28,611 bases of DNA, taken from NCBI GenBank assembly GCA_031385545.1, contig JANNBN010000002.1:1-28611 (forward strand), in the 5' to 3' direction. Shown one piece after another: positions 22,329 to 28,611 of the stretch. The stretch's first letter is position 1, and each line of letters opens with the position of its first letter. The stretch comes from JANNBN01 sp031385545 (GTDB taxonomy: Bacteria > Actinomycetota > Acidimicrobiia > Acidimicrobiales > JANYDT01). Below the pieces are notes generated by a model. That model saw nothing but the letters and a program-made list of their open reading frames with translations, was not told the DNA's origin and did not search any database. The position numbers and the translations under genes are program-made.

Positions 22329-23864
22329 CTAGTGGCGGAAGTGGCGGATGCCGGTGAAGACCAGCACGATGCCGTGCTCGTCGGCTGCGGCGATGACCTC
22401 GTCGTCTCGGACAGACCCTCCCGTTTCAACCACGGCACGGATGCCGGCCTCGGCGAGGGTGTCCAGCCCGTCTCGGAACGGGAAGAACGCATCGGACGCA
22501 GCGGCAGCACCCCGGGCCCGGTCGCCAGCCTTGGTGACTGCCAGCCGGGCGGAGTCCAGGCGGGACTGCTGGCCGCCACCGATACCGACAGCGCTGCCGT
22601 CAGTCGCAACGACAATTGCGTTGGACGACACGTGCGCGCACACGCGCCACGCGAGTTCCAAGTCACGCCACATCATCTCGTCGGGCTGGGCCTTACTGAC
22701 GACCTGCCAGTTCGAACGCGGATCACCGGCCGAGTCTGCCCGGTCAAGGGACTGCAGCAACATGCCCCCGTCGATGCTGCGCAGGTGCCGCACAGCGTTG
22801 CCGGGCTTGTCAGCTTCGAGCACACGCATCGCCTTGCGCACCGCAAGCAACTCCAAAGCTTCGGCGGTGAACGCAGGGGCGATGACGACCTCGGTGAACA
22901 CTCCGGAAATCAGCTCGGCCAGCGCCGGGGTGACGGTTCGGTTGACGGCGATGATTCCGCCGAACGCCGAAACTGGATCGCCCGAATGTGCCTTCCGATA
23001 CGCGGATTCGATATCGCCCGCGATCGCAGCGCCGCACGGGTTGGCGTGCTTGATGACAACGGCGGCCGGTTCATCGTCGCCGAGTTCGTGCACGAGACGC
23101 CACGCCGCGTCCGTGTCGTACACGTTGAGATAGCTCATCGGCTTGCCACCGTGCTGAATTGCCGTATCGGGCCATCCACGCTGACCCTTGATGCGGTAAC
23201 GGGCACCCACCTGATGCGGGTTCTCGCCGTAGCGCAACACGTCGGCGCGACGAAGTTCGAGCTGCATCCGCTCGGGAAGCACCTGGTCCGCAGCGATCGC
23301 CCCGTCGTCGGAACTATCCGAGAGCCAATCCGCAATGGCCAGATCGTATGCAGACGTATGAGCGAATGCCTTTGCCGCCAGCTTGCGGCGAGTAGCAAGC
23401 AACAACGATCCATGCTCGCGCAGTTCCTCGAGCACCAACAGATAGTCAACGGGGTCGATCACCACACCAACGGAGTCATGGTTCTTGGCAGCCCCACGAA
23501 CCATGGACGGCCCGCCCACATCGATCAGTTCCACACTGGGGTCGGACCCGAACGGATACAGGTTGCAGACCACCAGATCAATGGGCGCAATCCCATGGAA
23601 CGCCAGCGCGTCGAGGTGCGTCTGTTTGCTTCGGTCGGCCAGGATGCCGCCGTGGATACGCGGGTGCAGCGTCTTTACCCGACCATCGAGCATTTCTGGA
23701 AATCCGGTCACTTCTTCGACCTGGAGATGCGCAATCCCGGCACCGCCCAGAGCCTGGGCGGTGCCACCGCTGGACACGATCTCCACTCCCAGCTCTGCGA
23801 GGGCAGCGGCGAACGCCACCACGCCGGTCTTGTCATAGACGGATAGCAGCGCGCGGCTGATCAT
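22329..23864 (-). CDS. purH: Bifunctional AICAR formyltransferase/IMP cyclohydrolase PurH
   Basis: Catalyses the last two steps of de novo purine synthesis: 10-formyl-THF-dependent formylation of AICAR, then cyclisation to IMP. The 511-aa product has the N-terminal MGS-like cyclohydrolase domain (SVYDKTG at 8-14, SSGGT at 31-35, KTLHPRIHGG at 64-73, CNLYPF at 100-105) and the C-terminal transformylase domain with the catalytic Lys272-His273 in IKHANPCGAA, plus SAFGGIIAVNR, GGGQQSR and SDAFFPF. Complete and normal in length. Its ATG overlaps the stop of the upstream Nudix gene by 4 nt. purN is not in the window. Function is certain. Confidence 0.97.
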   Translation of the reverse strand: MISRALLSVYDKTGVVAFAAALAELGVEIVSSGGTAQALGGAGIAHLQVEEVTGFPEMLDGRVKTLHPRIHGGILADRSKQTHLDALAFHGIAPIDLVVCNLYPFGSDPSVELIDVGGPSMVRGAAKNHDSVGVVIDPVDYLLVLEELREHGSLLLATRRKLAAKAFAHTSAYDLAIADWLSDSSDDGAIAADQVLPERMQLELRRADVLRYGENPHQVGARYRIKGQRGWPDTAIQHGGKPMSYLNVYDTDAAWRLVHELGDDEPAAVVIKHANPCGAAIAGDIESAYRKAHSGDPVSAFGGIIAVNRTVTPALAELISGVFTEVVIAPAFTAEALELLAVRKAMRVLEADKPGNAVRHLRSIDGGMLLQSLDRADSAGDPRSNWQVVSKAQPDEMMWRDLELAWRVCAHVSSNAIVVATDGSAVGIGGGQQSRLDSARLAVTKAGDRARGAAAASDAFFPFRDGLDTLAEAGIRAVVETGGSVRDDEVIAAADEHGIVLVFTGIRHFRH

Positions 23865-24556
23865 GCGGAGAATGGTCCTTCCCGCCAGACCTGTGGTCGG
23901 GCGTGGTCGAGAAACGGAGTGATGGGATGCCCATCAATGGCTGCAAACGCTTGATCGCGCCACCGATCGACGCCGAACATCGGCGAGGGGAACTCATCGC
24001 GATGGAACCACCCGATGTCAGCAACTTCCAGTGGATGCGGCTGCAACGACCCGCCGGTCGCACGGCAATGGACCAGCACCAGATAGAGCGGCCACCTGGC
24101 GCCCCACCGATACCCGTCGAACACACCGAGCAGTTGCACAGGCTCGGACTCGATGCCCGTCTCCTCGTGCACTTCTTTCACAGCAACCTCGGCTGCGGAG
24201 TAGCCCACATCGGCCCAACCCGTTGGGTACAGCCACACTCCGCTGTCTGGCCGCTTGATCAGCAGGATGCGGCCTTGGTCGTCACCGACGACCGCTCCAA
24301 CGCCGATCTTCGGGGTGACGTAGCCGCCGACACCGGACCCAACCGTGCGCATCCACTCCTGGACCAACTCGGACTGGTCGAGCGGATGACCTGAGGCGAC
24401 CGCAATGTCGGAGGCGATGGACAGCACTTCTTCGAACCGTTCTCGCTCGTACTGGCTGTCGGTAAACCCCAACCCGGTCCGTGCGATACCCGCCAACGCT
24501 TCGCTCCAACGAAGCAGGTCCGACTGCGTCACGTTCTGCGGAGGATCGAGCTTCAT
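23861..24556 (-). CDS. Nudix hydrolase with N-terminal helical domain (YjhB-like)
   Basis: Pyrophosphohydrolase of 231 aa. The Nudix box spans 113-135: GWADVGYSAAEVAVKE followed by VHEETGI, with Glu129, Glu132 and Glu133 for metal binding; the usual Arg of REUXEE is Lys, as in YjhB-type proteins. Residues 1-80 form the helical domain found in CDP-choline/ADP-ribose-type Nudix enzymes. The C-terminal part ends WFHRDEFPSPMFGVDRWRDQAF, close to the family pattern. Start ATG 24556 is chosen because conserved sequence begins there; only a weak CAGG precedes it. The stop overlaps the purH start (ATGA), giving translational coupling. Substrate prediction (CDP-choline, ADP-ribose or similar) is inference. 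Confidence 0.88.
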   Translation of the reverse strand: MKLDPPQNVTQSDLLRWSEALAGIARTGLGFTDSQYERERFEEVLSIASDIAVASGHPLDQSELVQEWMRTVGSGVGGYVTPKIGVGAVVGDDQGRILLIKRPDSGVWLYPTGWADVGYSAAEVAVKEVHEETGIESEPVQLLGVFDGYRWGARWPLYLVLVHCRATGGSLQPHPLEVADIGWFHRDEFPSPMFGVDRWRDQAFAAIDGHPITPFLDHARPQVWREGPFSA

Positions 24557-24590
24557 CAACAGCCTGCAAGCAGATGGCTTGAGCGCACGA

Positions 24591-24785
24591 TCACTTCGGC
24601 GTATCCGGACGCTGGTTCGGGTCCACCGTCCACCCCGTCCCGGAAACCCCTCGATCTTCGAAGAAGATGCACTGATCCGGGCACTCGAACGGAACAGCCT
24701 GAGCCATGTCCATCCGGCACCGTTCCACCACACCACCGTCGGTGGTGCGGGACGAATAGTGGCGGCAGTCAGTCCGAACGGCCAT
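24591..24785 (-). CDS. Conserved 64-aa four-cysteine protein
   Basis: Small protein with four cysteines, Cys7, Cys23, Cys35 and Cys39, plus His9 (VRTDCRHYSSR, ERCRMD, ECPDQC). The spacing suggests a zinc or iron-sulfur knuckle. I recognise the general form as a small hypothetical protein of actinobacteria, without a known function. The start is supported by TACGCT 7 nt before the ATG, the same element as at pgm and the SDR gene. It lies between a conserved hypothetical gene and the Nudix gene (34 bp) on the same strand, so it can be read from the operon and also from its own leaderless promoter. It is too short for similarity alone to be decisive. Confidence 0.7.
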   Translation of the reverse strand: MAVRTDCRHYSSRTTDGGVVERCRMDMAQAVPFECPDQCIFFEDRGVSGTGWTVDPNQRPDTPK

Positions 24786-24792
24786 CCGGCAC

Positions 24793-24798
24793 AGCGTA
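24793..24798 (-). promoter_or_regulatory. Predicted leaderless -10 element (TACGCT) of the four-Cys gene
   Basis: TACGCT on the minus strand, 7 nt before the ATG at 24785, inside the 15-bp gap after the upstream gene. It would give an internal promoter for the small protein, Nudix and purH. Confidence 0.5.
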
Positions 24799-24800
24799 CG

Positions 24801-25328
24801 TCACGAGCGACCGTCGTCGCGATGGAGACGACGGTGCAGAAACGCCTTGTTCACACTCCACCGCATGCCAGCCTCTGCAACCTCGTCTCCCAGGTCGGCC
24901 CACGTGGCAGGAGCGATGCCGTACACATCGTCGGGAAACGCTCGTGCGTCGAACGGATCGCGATCGACAGCTGCCACACCGGCACGAGCAAGGACTGACG
25001 TCGGGAACGCAACCGCCGTCCGCACCACGGTCAACGGCGTCGATCGCTGTGCATCGATCGGAGCCGACAGCAGATCTCGGAGCGGTCCTTCGACGGCGGC
25101 AACCGCTTCGATACCAGCGTTCGACACGACCACATCGTCGATGCCGTCGATGAAACGACTCACGCAACACTGCACCCAAATGGGCAACGCTCTGACGATG
25201 GCGTCAGCCAACTGAACCCCCGCCTCACCGAACTGGGCTGTCAATTCGTTACGTGACGGGGTCACTGATTGAACAGCTGTTTGTCGGGCGGGCTCGACGC
25301 CTGGTTGATCGGGGAGGTCGCCTTCCAT
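24801..25328 (-). CDS. Conserved hypothetical protein
   Basis: Predicted soluble, mainly helical protein of 175 aa. I recall similar actinobacterial proteins only as hypothetical; characteristic segments are VEGPLRDLLSAPIDAQRSTP (79-98), LTVVRTAVAFPTSVLARAGV (99-118) and FPDDVYGIAPATWADLG (131-147). No catalytic motif, signal peptide or transmembrane helix is evident. Start ATG 25328 is tentative: a CACCCT hexamer stands 6 nt upstream, and GTG 25265 is an alternative nearer to the conserved core. It is the first gene of the minus-strand run leading through the four-Cys protein and Nudix to purH, and diverges from the DUF427 gene with only 27 bp between the two starts. Confidence 0.7.
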   Translation of the reverse strand: MEGDLPDQPGVEPARQTAVQSVTPSRNELTAQFGEAGVQLADAIVRALPIWVQCCVSRFIDGIDDVVVSNAGIEAVAAVEGPLRDLLSAPIDAQRSTPLTVVRTAVAFPTSVLARAGVAAVDRDPFDARAFPDDVYGIAPATWADLGDEVAEAGMRWSVNKAFLHRRLHRDDGRS

Positions 25329-25355
25329 CGACCAAGGGTGCCACACTCGGGTGTG

Positions 25356-25856
25356 ATGCCACGACCGACTGCAAGCGTCCCAAACCCCGGCCAGGAATCG
25401 GTGTGGGACTATCCGCGGCCACCTCGGGTCGAGCCGGTTGGCGACGTCATCCGCATCGTCCTCGGAGGCGAAACGATCGTGTTGACGGCCAACGCGTACC
25501 GGGTGCTGGAGACCAGCCACCCACCGACCTATTACGTGCCGACTGCCGACATTGCCGCCGATGCCATTCATCCCAGCAGAAGCCGCCCCAGCGTCTGTGA
25601 ATGGAAAGGGATTGCGCTCTACTTCGATGTTCGTGGCGGTGGCGAACTCGCACACGACGCTGCCTGGGCGTACCCCCGCCCATCAGAGGGGTACGAGGCG
25701 ATTGCAGACCACGTGGCGTTCTACTGCTTCATGATGGACGAGTGTTGGGTCGGTGACGCGCAGGCCACGCCGCAACCAGGACATCTCTACGGCGGTTGGG
25801 TGACTTCGGATGTGGTGGGCCCGTTCAAGGGCATACCCGGATCACACGGTTGGTAG
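25356..25856 (+). CDS. DUF427 domain protein
   Basis: Protein of 166 aa with the full DUF427 pattern: ESVWDYPRPPRVE (14-26), an R-I-V-L-G-G-E-T-I core, VLETSHPPTYYVPTADI (50-66), CEWKGIALYFDV (80-91), AAWAYPRPSEGY, then HLYGGWVTSDVVGPFKGIPG at the C-terminus. The fold is a compact beta-barrel; the family is widespread in bacteria and fungi, has sometimes been annotated as nucleotidyltransferase without proof, and its biochemical role is unknown to me. ATG 25356 is used; GTG 25353 directly before it is possible. Only 27 bp separate it from the start of the divergent gene, so both promoters must overlap the neighbouring coding sequences or both mRNAs are nearly leaderless. Confidence 0.88.
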   Translation: MPRPTASVPNPGQESVWDYPRPPRVEPVGDVIRIVLGGETIVLTANAYRVLETSHPPTYYVPTADIAADAIHPSRSRPSVCEWKGIALYFDVRGGGELAHDAAWAYPRPSEGYEAIADHVAFYCFMMDECWVGDAQATPQPGHLYGGWVTSDVVGPFKGIPGSHGW

Positions 25857-25874
25857 CCACCCAGCTCGCAGGAG

Positions 25875-26567
25875 CTATTCGATCCGGCAACCGGCCAGCA
25901 CCTCATCGACGCTGCCGACCAAGCAGGTGACGAACGCACCGAATTCTGCGTACGTTGCAGACGCCTCGTCGAAGCGCATGGTGTACACGACCTGCTTCAG
26001 ATCAGCTGGGTCGTGGGCGAACAGCGTGACACCCCACTCGTAATCGTCGAGGCCTGCGCTGCCGGTGATCAACTGCACAATGCGCCCGGCGAACGCACGC
26101 CCGCTGGTGCCGTGCTCGTGCATCAGCCGTGACCGCTCGTCGAAGGGGAGGCTGAACCAATTGGCCTCGTCGGCACCGATGCCGCGCCGCTTCGACATCG
26201 GATAGAAGCACATGGCGCGCATTCCCTCGGGCGGCAGCTCGGGGTAGAGCCGGGGGCGCAGCCGCTCTGGTGGCATACCTTTCGCATACTCCGAAACCTC
26301 GGTCATCGACACGTAGGAATCAACCAGGTCCAGGCCCGCTGCACCCAGCGCAGCCTGGAGCTCACGCAGCCGCCACAGATCGGGTCCTAACGCCATCACA
26401 CCAAGGTCGGCCTTGTGACCGAGCACCGCAAAGGGAATCACCTGATGTCCGTCGGCGCGACATGACTCGATTGCTTCACGAATTTCTGCACCGTCGGCGA
26501 GCGGCGAACTATGGAAGAAGAGATGGAGGACGCCCCACCCTTCGGCTGGGGTCAACGGATCTGGCAT
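25875..26567 (-). CDS. hemQ: Coproheme decarboxylase HemQ (ChdC)
   Basis: Chlorite-dismutase-superfamily enzyme that decarboxylates coproheme to heme b with hydrogen peroxide, the last step of the coproporphyrin-dependent heme pathway of monoderm bacteria. The 230-aa product contains SEYAKG (92-97), FYPMSKRRG (121-129) with catalytic Tyr122 and Lys126, NWFSLPFDERSRLMHEHG (136-153) with His152 in the heme-ligand region, and DDYEWGVTLFAHD plus TMRFDEASATYAEFG (196-210) at the C-terminus. Start ATG 26567 has a TACGCT hexamer 6 nt upstream and no Shine-Dalgarno. No other hem gene is visible. It diverges from the surface-protein gene over about 119 bp. Confidence 0.94.
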   Translation of the reverse strand: MPDPLTPAEGWGVLHLFFHSSPLADGAEIREAIESCRADGHQVIPFAVLGHKADLGVMALGPDLWRLRELQAALGAAGLDLVDSYVSMTEVSEYAKGMPPERLRPRLYPELPPEGMRAMCFYPMSKRRGIGADEANWFSLPFDERSRLMHEHGTSGRAFAGRIVQLITGSAGLDDYEWGVTLFAHDPADLKQVVYTMRFDEASATYAEFGAFVTCLVGSVDEVLAGCRIE

Positions 26568-26573
26568 ACAGCG

Positions 26574-26579
26574 AGCGTA
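26574..26579 (-). promoter_or_regulatory. Predicted leaderless -10 element (TACGCT) of hemQ
   Basis: TACGCT on the minus strand, 6 nt before the ATG at 26567, with no Shine-Dalgarno in between. Confidence 0.6.
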
Positions 26580-26686
26580 CAGAAGGCCCACATCTGTGCC
26601 GACCCGAGCATTTCTGAGCAGCAACTCACTGCGCATTACACCTGCTGAGCGCTGTGTCGACCGTGCACAACAACCGATAGCACGAT

Positions 26687-28611
26687 ATGCGGATTCGGCT
26701 TCTTCTCGGCGTTACACGTGCAACGGCAGCGCTCGGCGCGCTCGCAGTTGCATCCACCATGTTGGTCGCTCCCTCGGCTTCGGCTGCAGCGGGCACGATC
26801 ACCGGTACGGTCTTCAACGACTTCGGAGCGGACGGGTCGATCGACTCGTCTCCGGCCGGTCAAACAGATTCCGGGATCACCGGAATCACGGTGACGGCTG
26901 ACGACGATTCCGGGTCCTGCGGAACGACGCAGTCAATGACCGACGGCACCTACTCGCTGGTCCACACCTGCACGAGTAATCAGGTGCGGGTGCAGTTCAG
27001 CACGAACGGGTCACCGGTCCACGACGGGTTGCAGCCGGCGCCACAGGCACAGCCTGGTGCCCTGGCACCCTCGTCCGGCTCAAGTGTTCAGTTCGTCGGC
27101 CCGAACGCCACCGGCGTCAACGCCGGCTTTCTCCGCCCGACGGACTACTGCCAAGCGAACCCTGACCTCGTCGCGTCCTGCTTCTACAACGGCTCGGCAG
27201 CGAACGACCAGGCGACGAAGAAATCACTGGCCAAATGGGGTTACGCCGCGAGTGGGGTTCCGGCGTTGAACGCGGACAAGTTGAGCGCAAAGGCAGACCT
27301 GGGTTCGATCTACGGGTTGGCCCACAGTCGGTCGCGCAACAAACTGTATGCGGCTGCGGTGCTTCGGCGACACGTCGGAATGGGGCCGTCCGGCCTTGGG
27401 GCGATCTACGAAGTCGACGACAACACCGGCGCAGTCTCACTGCTCAAGGACCTCGGATCACTTGTCGGAACATTCAACGAAACTGCGCGTGACGTCGGTG
27501 CTTCCTTCTCGCCTTCGCACGACGATGCAGCCGCCGTTTCTGTCGGAACCGTCGGGTTCGGAGATATCGCGATCACCGAGGACGAGGCGAACCTGGTCTT
27601 TGCAAACCTTGCGACCGGTGAGATCGTGCTCACACCCGTCAGCTCGTCAACTTCCACAACGTCTCTCGGGGCGCCGAACCCCGGATGCGGTGCAACGGTG
27701 GCACGCCCGTGGGGAGTCGCCGTGCGAGGTTCGAAGGTGTACGCCGGAGTTGTCTGCGACGACGCAAGTCTCGGGGCCGTGATGTCGGTGCCACTGGTGG
27801 GAGGAGCGTGGACGACCGTCGTTGCGCTGCCCCTCCAATCGATGTCAACTCCCGGCACCTGGAGCGACACCACCGAACTGTGGGGTGCCTGGATGCCGTG
27901 GCCCGGCAAGCAGGCGGTGGTCTCGGACATCTCGTTCGACGCGGATGGCTCGATGACCATTGGCGTGATGGATCGCCGAGGCTTCATCACAGGATCGAAC
28001 AACTACGACTACCTGTCTTCCAACCTCTCCAGCTACGGCACCACCGCCGGCGACACCGTCAGGGCATGTCTCAGCGGGTCAACCTACGTGTTGGAGTCCG
28101 GCGGAAACTGCAGTTCGTTCATCGGCACTGCCAACGGACAGGGTCACGGGGGAGGCGAGTTCTATTCAAGCGACGTGTGGGGCTCGAACGGGCCGACGGA
28201 CGGACATCACGAAATCTCGCTCGGAGCCACTGCCATCCTGCCCGGACGAGGCGAAGTCGTGACGTCTGCATTCGATCCTACGAGTTGGCTCTCCTATGGT
28301 ACGCGCACATACAGTCAGGTCAACGGAACCGAGGTTCGGTCGTATCAACTTGTTGCCGACCCGAACACCGAACCTGGAAGCCTGGGCAAAGCCGCTGGCA
28401 TGGGCGACGTTGAGCTGCTCTGCGACCAGGCACCCATCGAGATCGGCAATCGAGTCTGGAACGACGCCGACGGCGATGGTCTGCAGGATCCCGATGAGGC
28501 ACCGATTGCGGGGGTCACCGTGCGCCTGCTCGCAGGGAGCGGCGCCGAACTTGCGACCGCAGTCACGAACACACTTGGCATGTACTCCTTTTCGAGCGGA
28601 GTCGGCACGGA
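26687..28611 (+). CDS. Secreted surface protein with SdrD-B-like domains, 3'-truncated by the window edge
   Basis: An open frame from ATG 26687 (9 bp after an in-frame TAG) to the right edge; 641 codons are visible and no stop is reached. Residues 1-34 are a signal peptide (basic start MRIRLLLGVTR, hydrophobic core, cleavage near APSASA-AAG). A first SdrD-B-like segment follows (GTITGTVFNDFGADGSID). The middle part, about 130-590, is Gly/Ser/Thr-rich with beta-propeller-like stretches (DLGSIYGLAHSRSRNKLYAA, WGVAVRGSKVYAGVVC, ISFDADGSMTIGVMDRRG). Near the end a clear SdrD-B domain begins: IGNRVWNDADGDGLQDPDEA, then IAGVTVRLL. Such domains bind calcium as rigid stalks. More repeats and a cell-wall anchor are expected beyond the window. 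Likely role: cell-surface adhesion or envelope structure (inference). Confidence 0.85.
   Translation, partial: MRIRLLLGVTRATAALGALAVASTMLVAPSASAAAGTITGTVFNDFGADGSIDSSPAGQTDSGITGITVTADDDSGSCGTTQSMTDGTYSLVHTCTSNQVRVQFSTNGSPVHDGLQPAPQAQPGALAPSSGSSVQFVGPNATGVNAGFLRPTDYCQANPDLVASCFYNGSAANDQATKKSLAKWGYAASGVPALNADKLSAKADLGSIYGLAHSRSRNKLYAAAVLRRHVGMGPSGLGAIYEVDDNTGAVSLLKDLGSLVGTFNETARDVGASFSPSHDDAAAVSVGTVGFGDIAITEDEANLVFANLATGEIVLTPVSSSTSTTSLGAPNPGCGATVARPWGVAVRGSKVYAGVVCDDASLGAVMSVPLVGGAWTTVVALPLQSMSTPGTWSDTTELWGAWMPWPGKQAVVSDISFDADGSMTIGVMDRRGFITGSNNYDYLSSNLSSYGTTAGDTVRACLSGSTYVLESGGNCSSFIGTANGQGHGGGEFYSSDVWGSNGPTDGHHEISLGATAILPGRGEVVTSAFDPTSWLSYGTRTYSQVNGTEVRSYQLVADPNTEPGSLGKAAGMGDVELLCDQAPIEIGNRVWNDADGDGLQDPDEAPIAGVTVRLLAGSGAELATAVTNTLGMYSFSSGVGT

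Noticed and set aside
22305..23846. Long plus-strand open frame (513 codons) opposite purH
   Set aside because: Exact antisense shadow of a complete and certain purH; no protein-like motifs.
24728..24748. Palindrome CACCACCG-T-CGGTGGTG, a possible operator
   Set aside because: It lies inside the coding sequence of the 64-aa protein, in its Thr-Thr-Asp-Gly-Gly segment, and follows from the codons used.
1..28611. Mobile elements, CRISPR arrays, toxin-antitoxin pairs, tRNA or rRNA genes
   Set aside because: Looked for by eye; no transposase, integrase, regular spaced repeats, cloverleaf or rRNA segment was recognised.

Overview
The window is high-GC, densely packed bacterial chromosome. It most likely comes from an actinobacterium, and an Acidimicrobiia-type lineage is my inference. 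The grounds are third-codon GC bias, HemQ (the coproheme decarboxylase of monoderm bacteria), a mycobacterial Rv0386-like cyclase fused to a STAND-type ATPase, an Rv2565-like patatin with a cyclic-nucleotide domain, DUF427, and at least six genes that look leaderless: a TANNNT hexamer (four times exactly TACGCT) lies 6-7 nt before an ATG or GTG. No rRNA, tRNA, CRISPR array, IS element or phage gene was seen.

Layout. 1-2502 (+): an AGE-family sugar epimerase/isomerase cut by the left edge, then an O-antigen ligase-like polytopic membrane protein whose 3' end runs 164 bp into the convergent cobQ. 2339-4735 (-): a patatin-like lipase followed by cobQ. 4840-5295 (+): a small Tsr3/DUF367-like protein. 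5250-8069 (-): an acyl-CoA/lipid catabolic block (DUF35 Zn-ribbon protein, a thiolase-fold protein with no nucleophilic Cys, an ABM monooxygenase and an SDR). 8339-9202 (-): an exported cyclase/kynurenine-formamidase-fold protein. 9507-13442 (+): a tight three-gene operon of FtsX/MacB-type permease, ABC ATPase with a C-terminal cyclic-nucleotide-binding domain (CNBD), and a patatin/NTE-type phospholipase with an N-terminal CNBD. 13524-15173 (+) pgm; 15260-15850 (+) azoR-like; about 15850-16347 (-) a frameshifted, truncated nirB remnant. 16596-21256 (+): class III nucleotide cyclase-STAND ATPase, translationally coupled to a phospholipase C-type phosphoesterase. 21462-21731 (-): a small SHOCT-type membrane protein cut short by a TAG. 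22329-25328 (-): conserved hypothetical, 64-aa four-Cys protein, Nudix hydrolase and purH. 25356-25856 (+): DUF427. 25875-26567 (-): hemQ. 26687 to the right edge (+): a large secreted SdrD-B-like surface protein, open to the end of the window.

The most interesting theme is cyclic nucleotides and lipids. Two adjacent proteins, an ABC ATPase and a phospholipase, each carry a CNBD with intact phosphate-binding Glu/Arg residues. About 3 kb downstream on the same strand lies a nucleotide cyclase coupled to a second lipid-cleaving enzyme. I propose that the three-gene operon is a cyclic-nucleotide-gated system for membrane-lipid or lipoprotein extraction and hydrolysis. The operon and domain order are read from the sequence; the ligand, the substrate and the functional link to the cyclase are inference. 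The cyclase also lacks one canonical catalytic residue, so its activity is uncertain.
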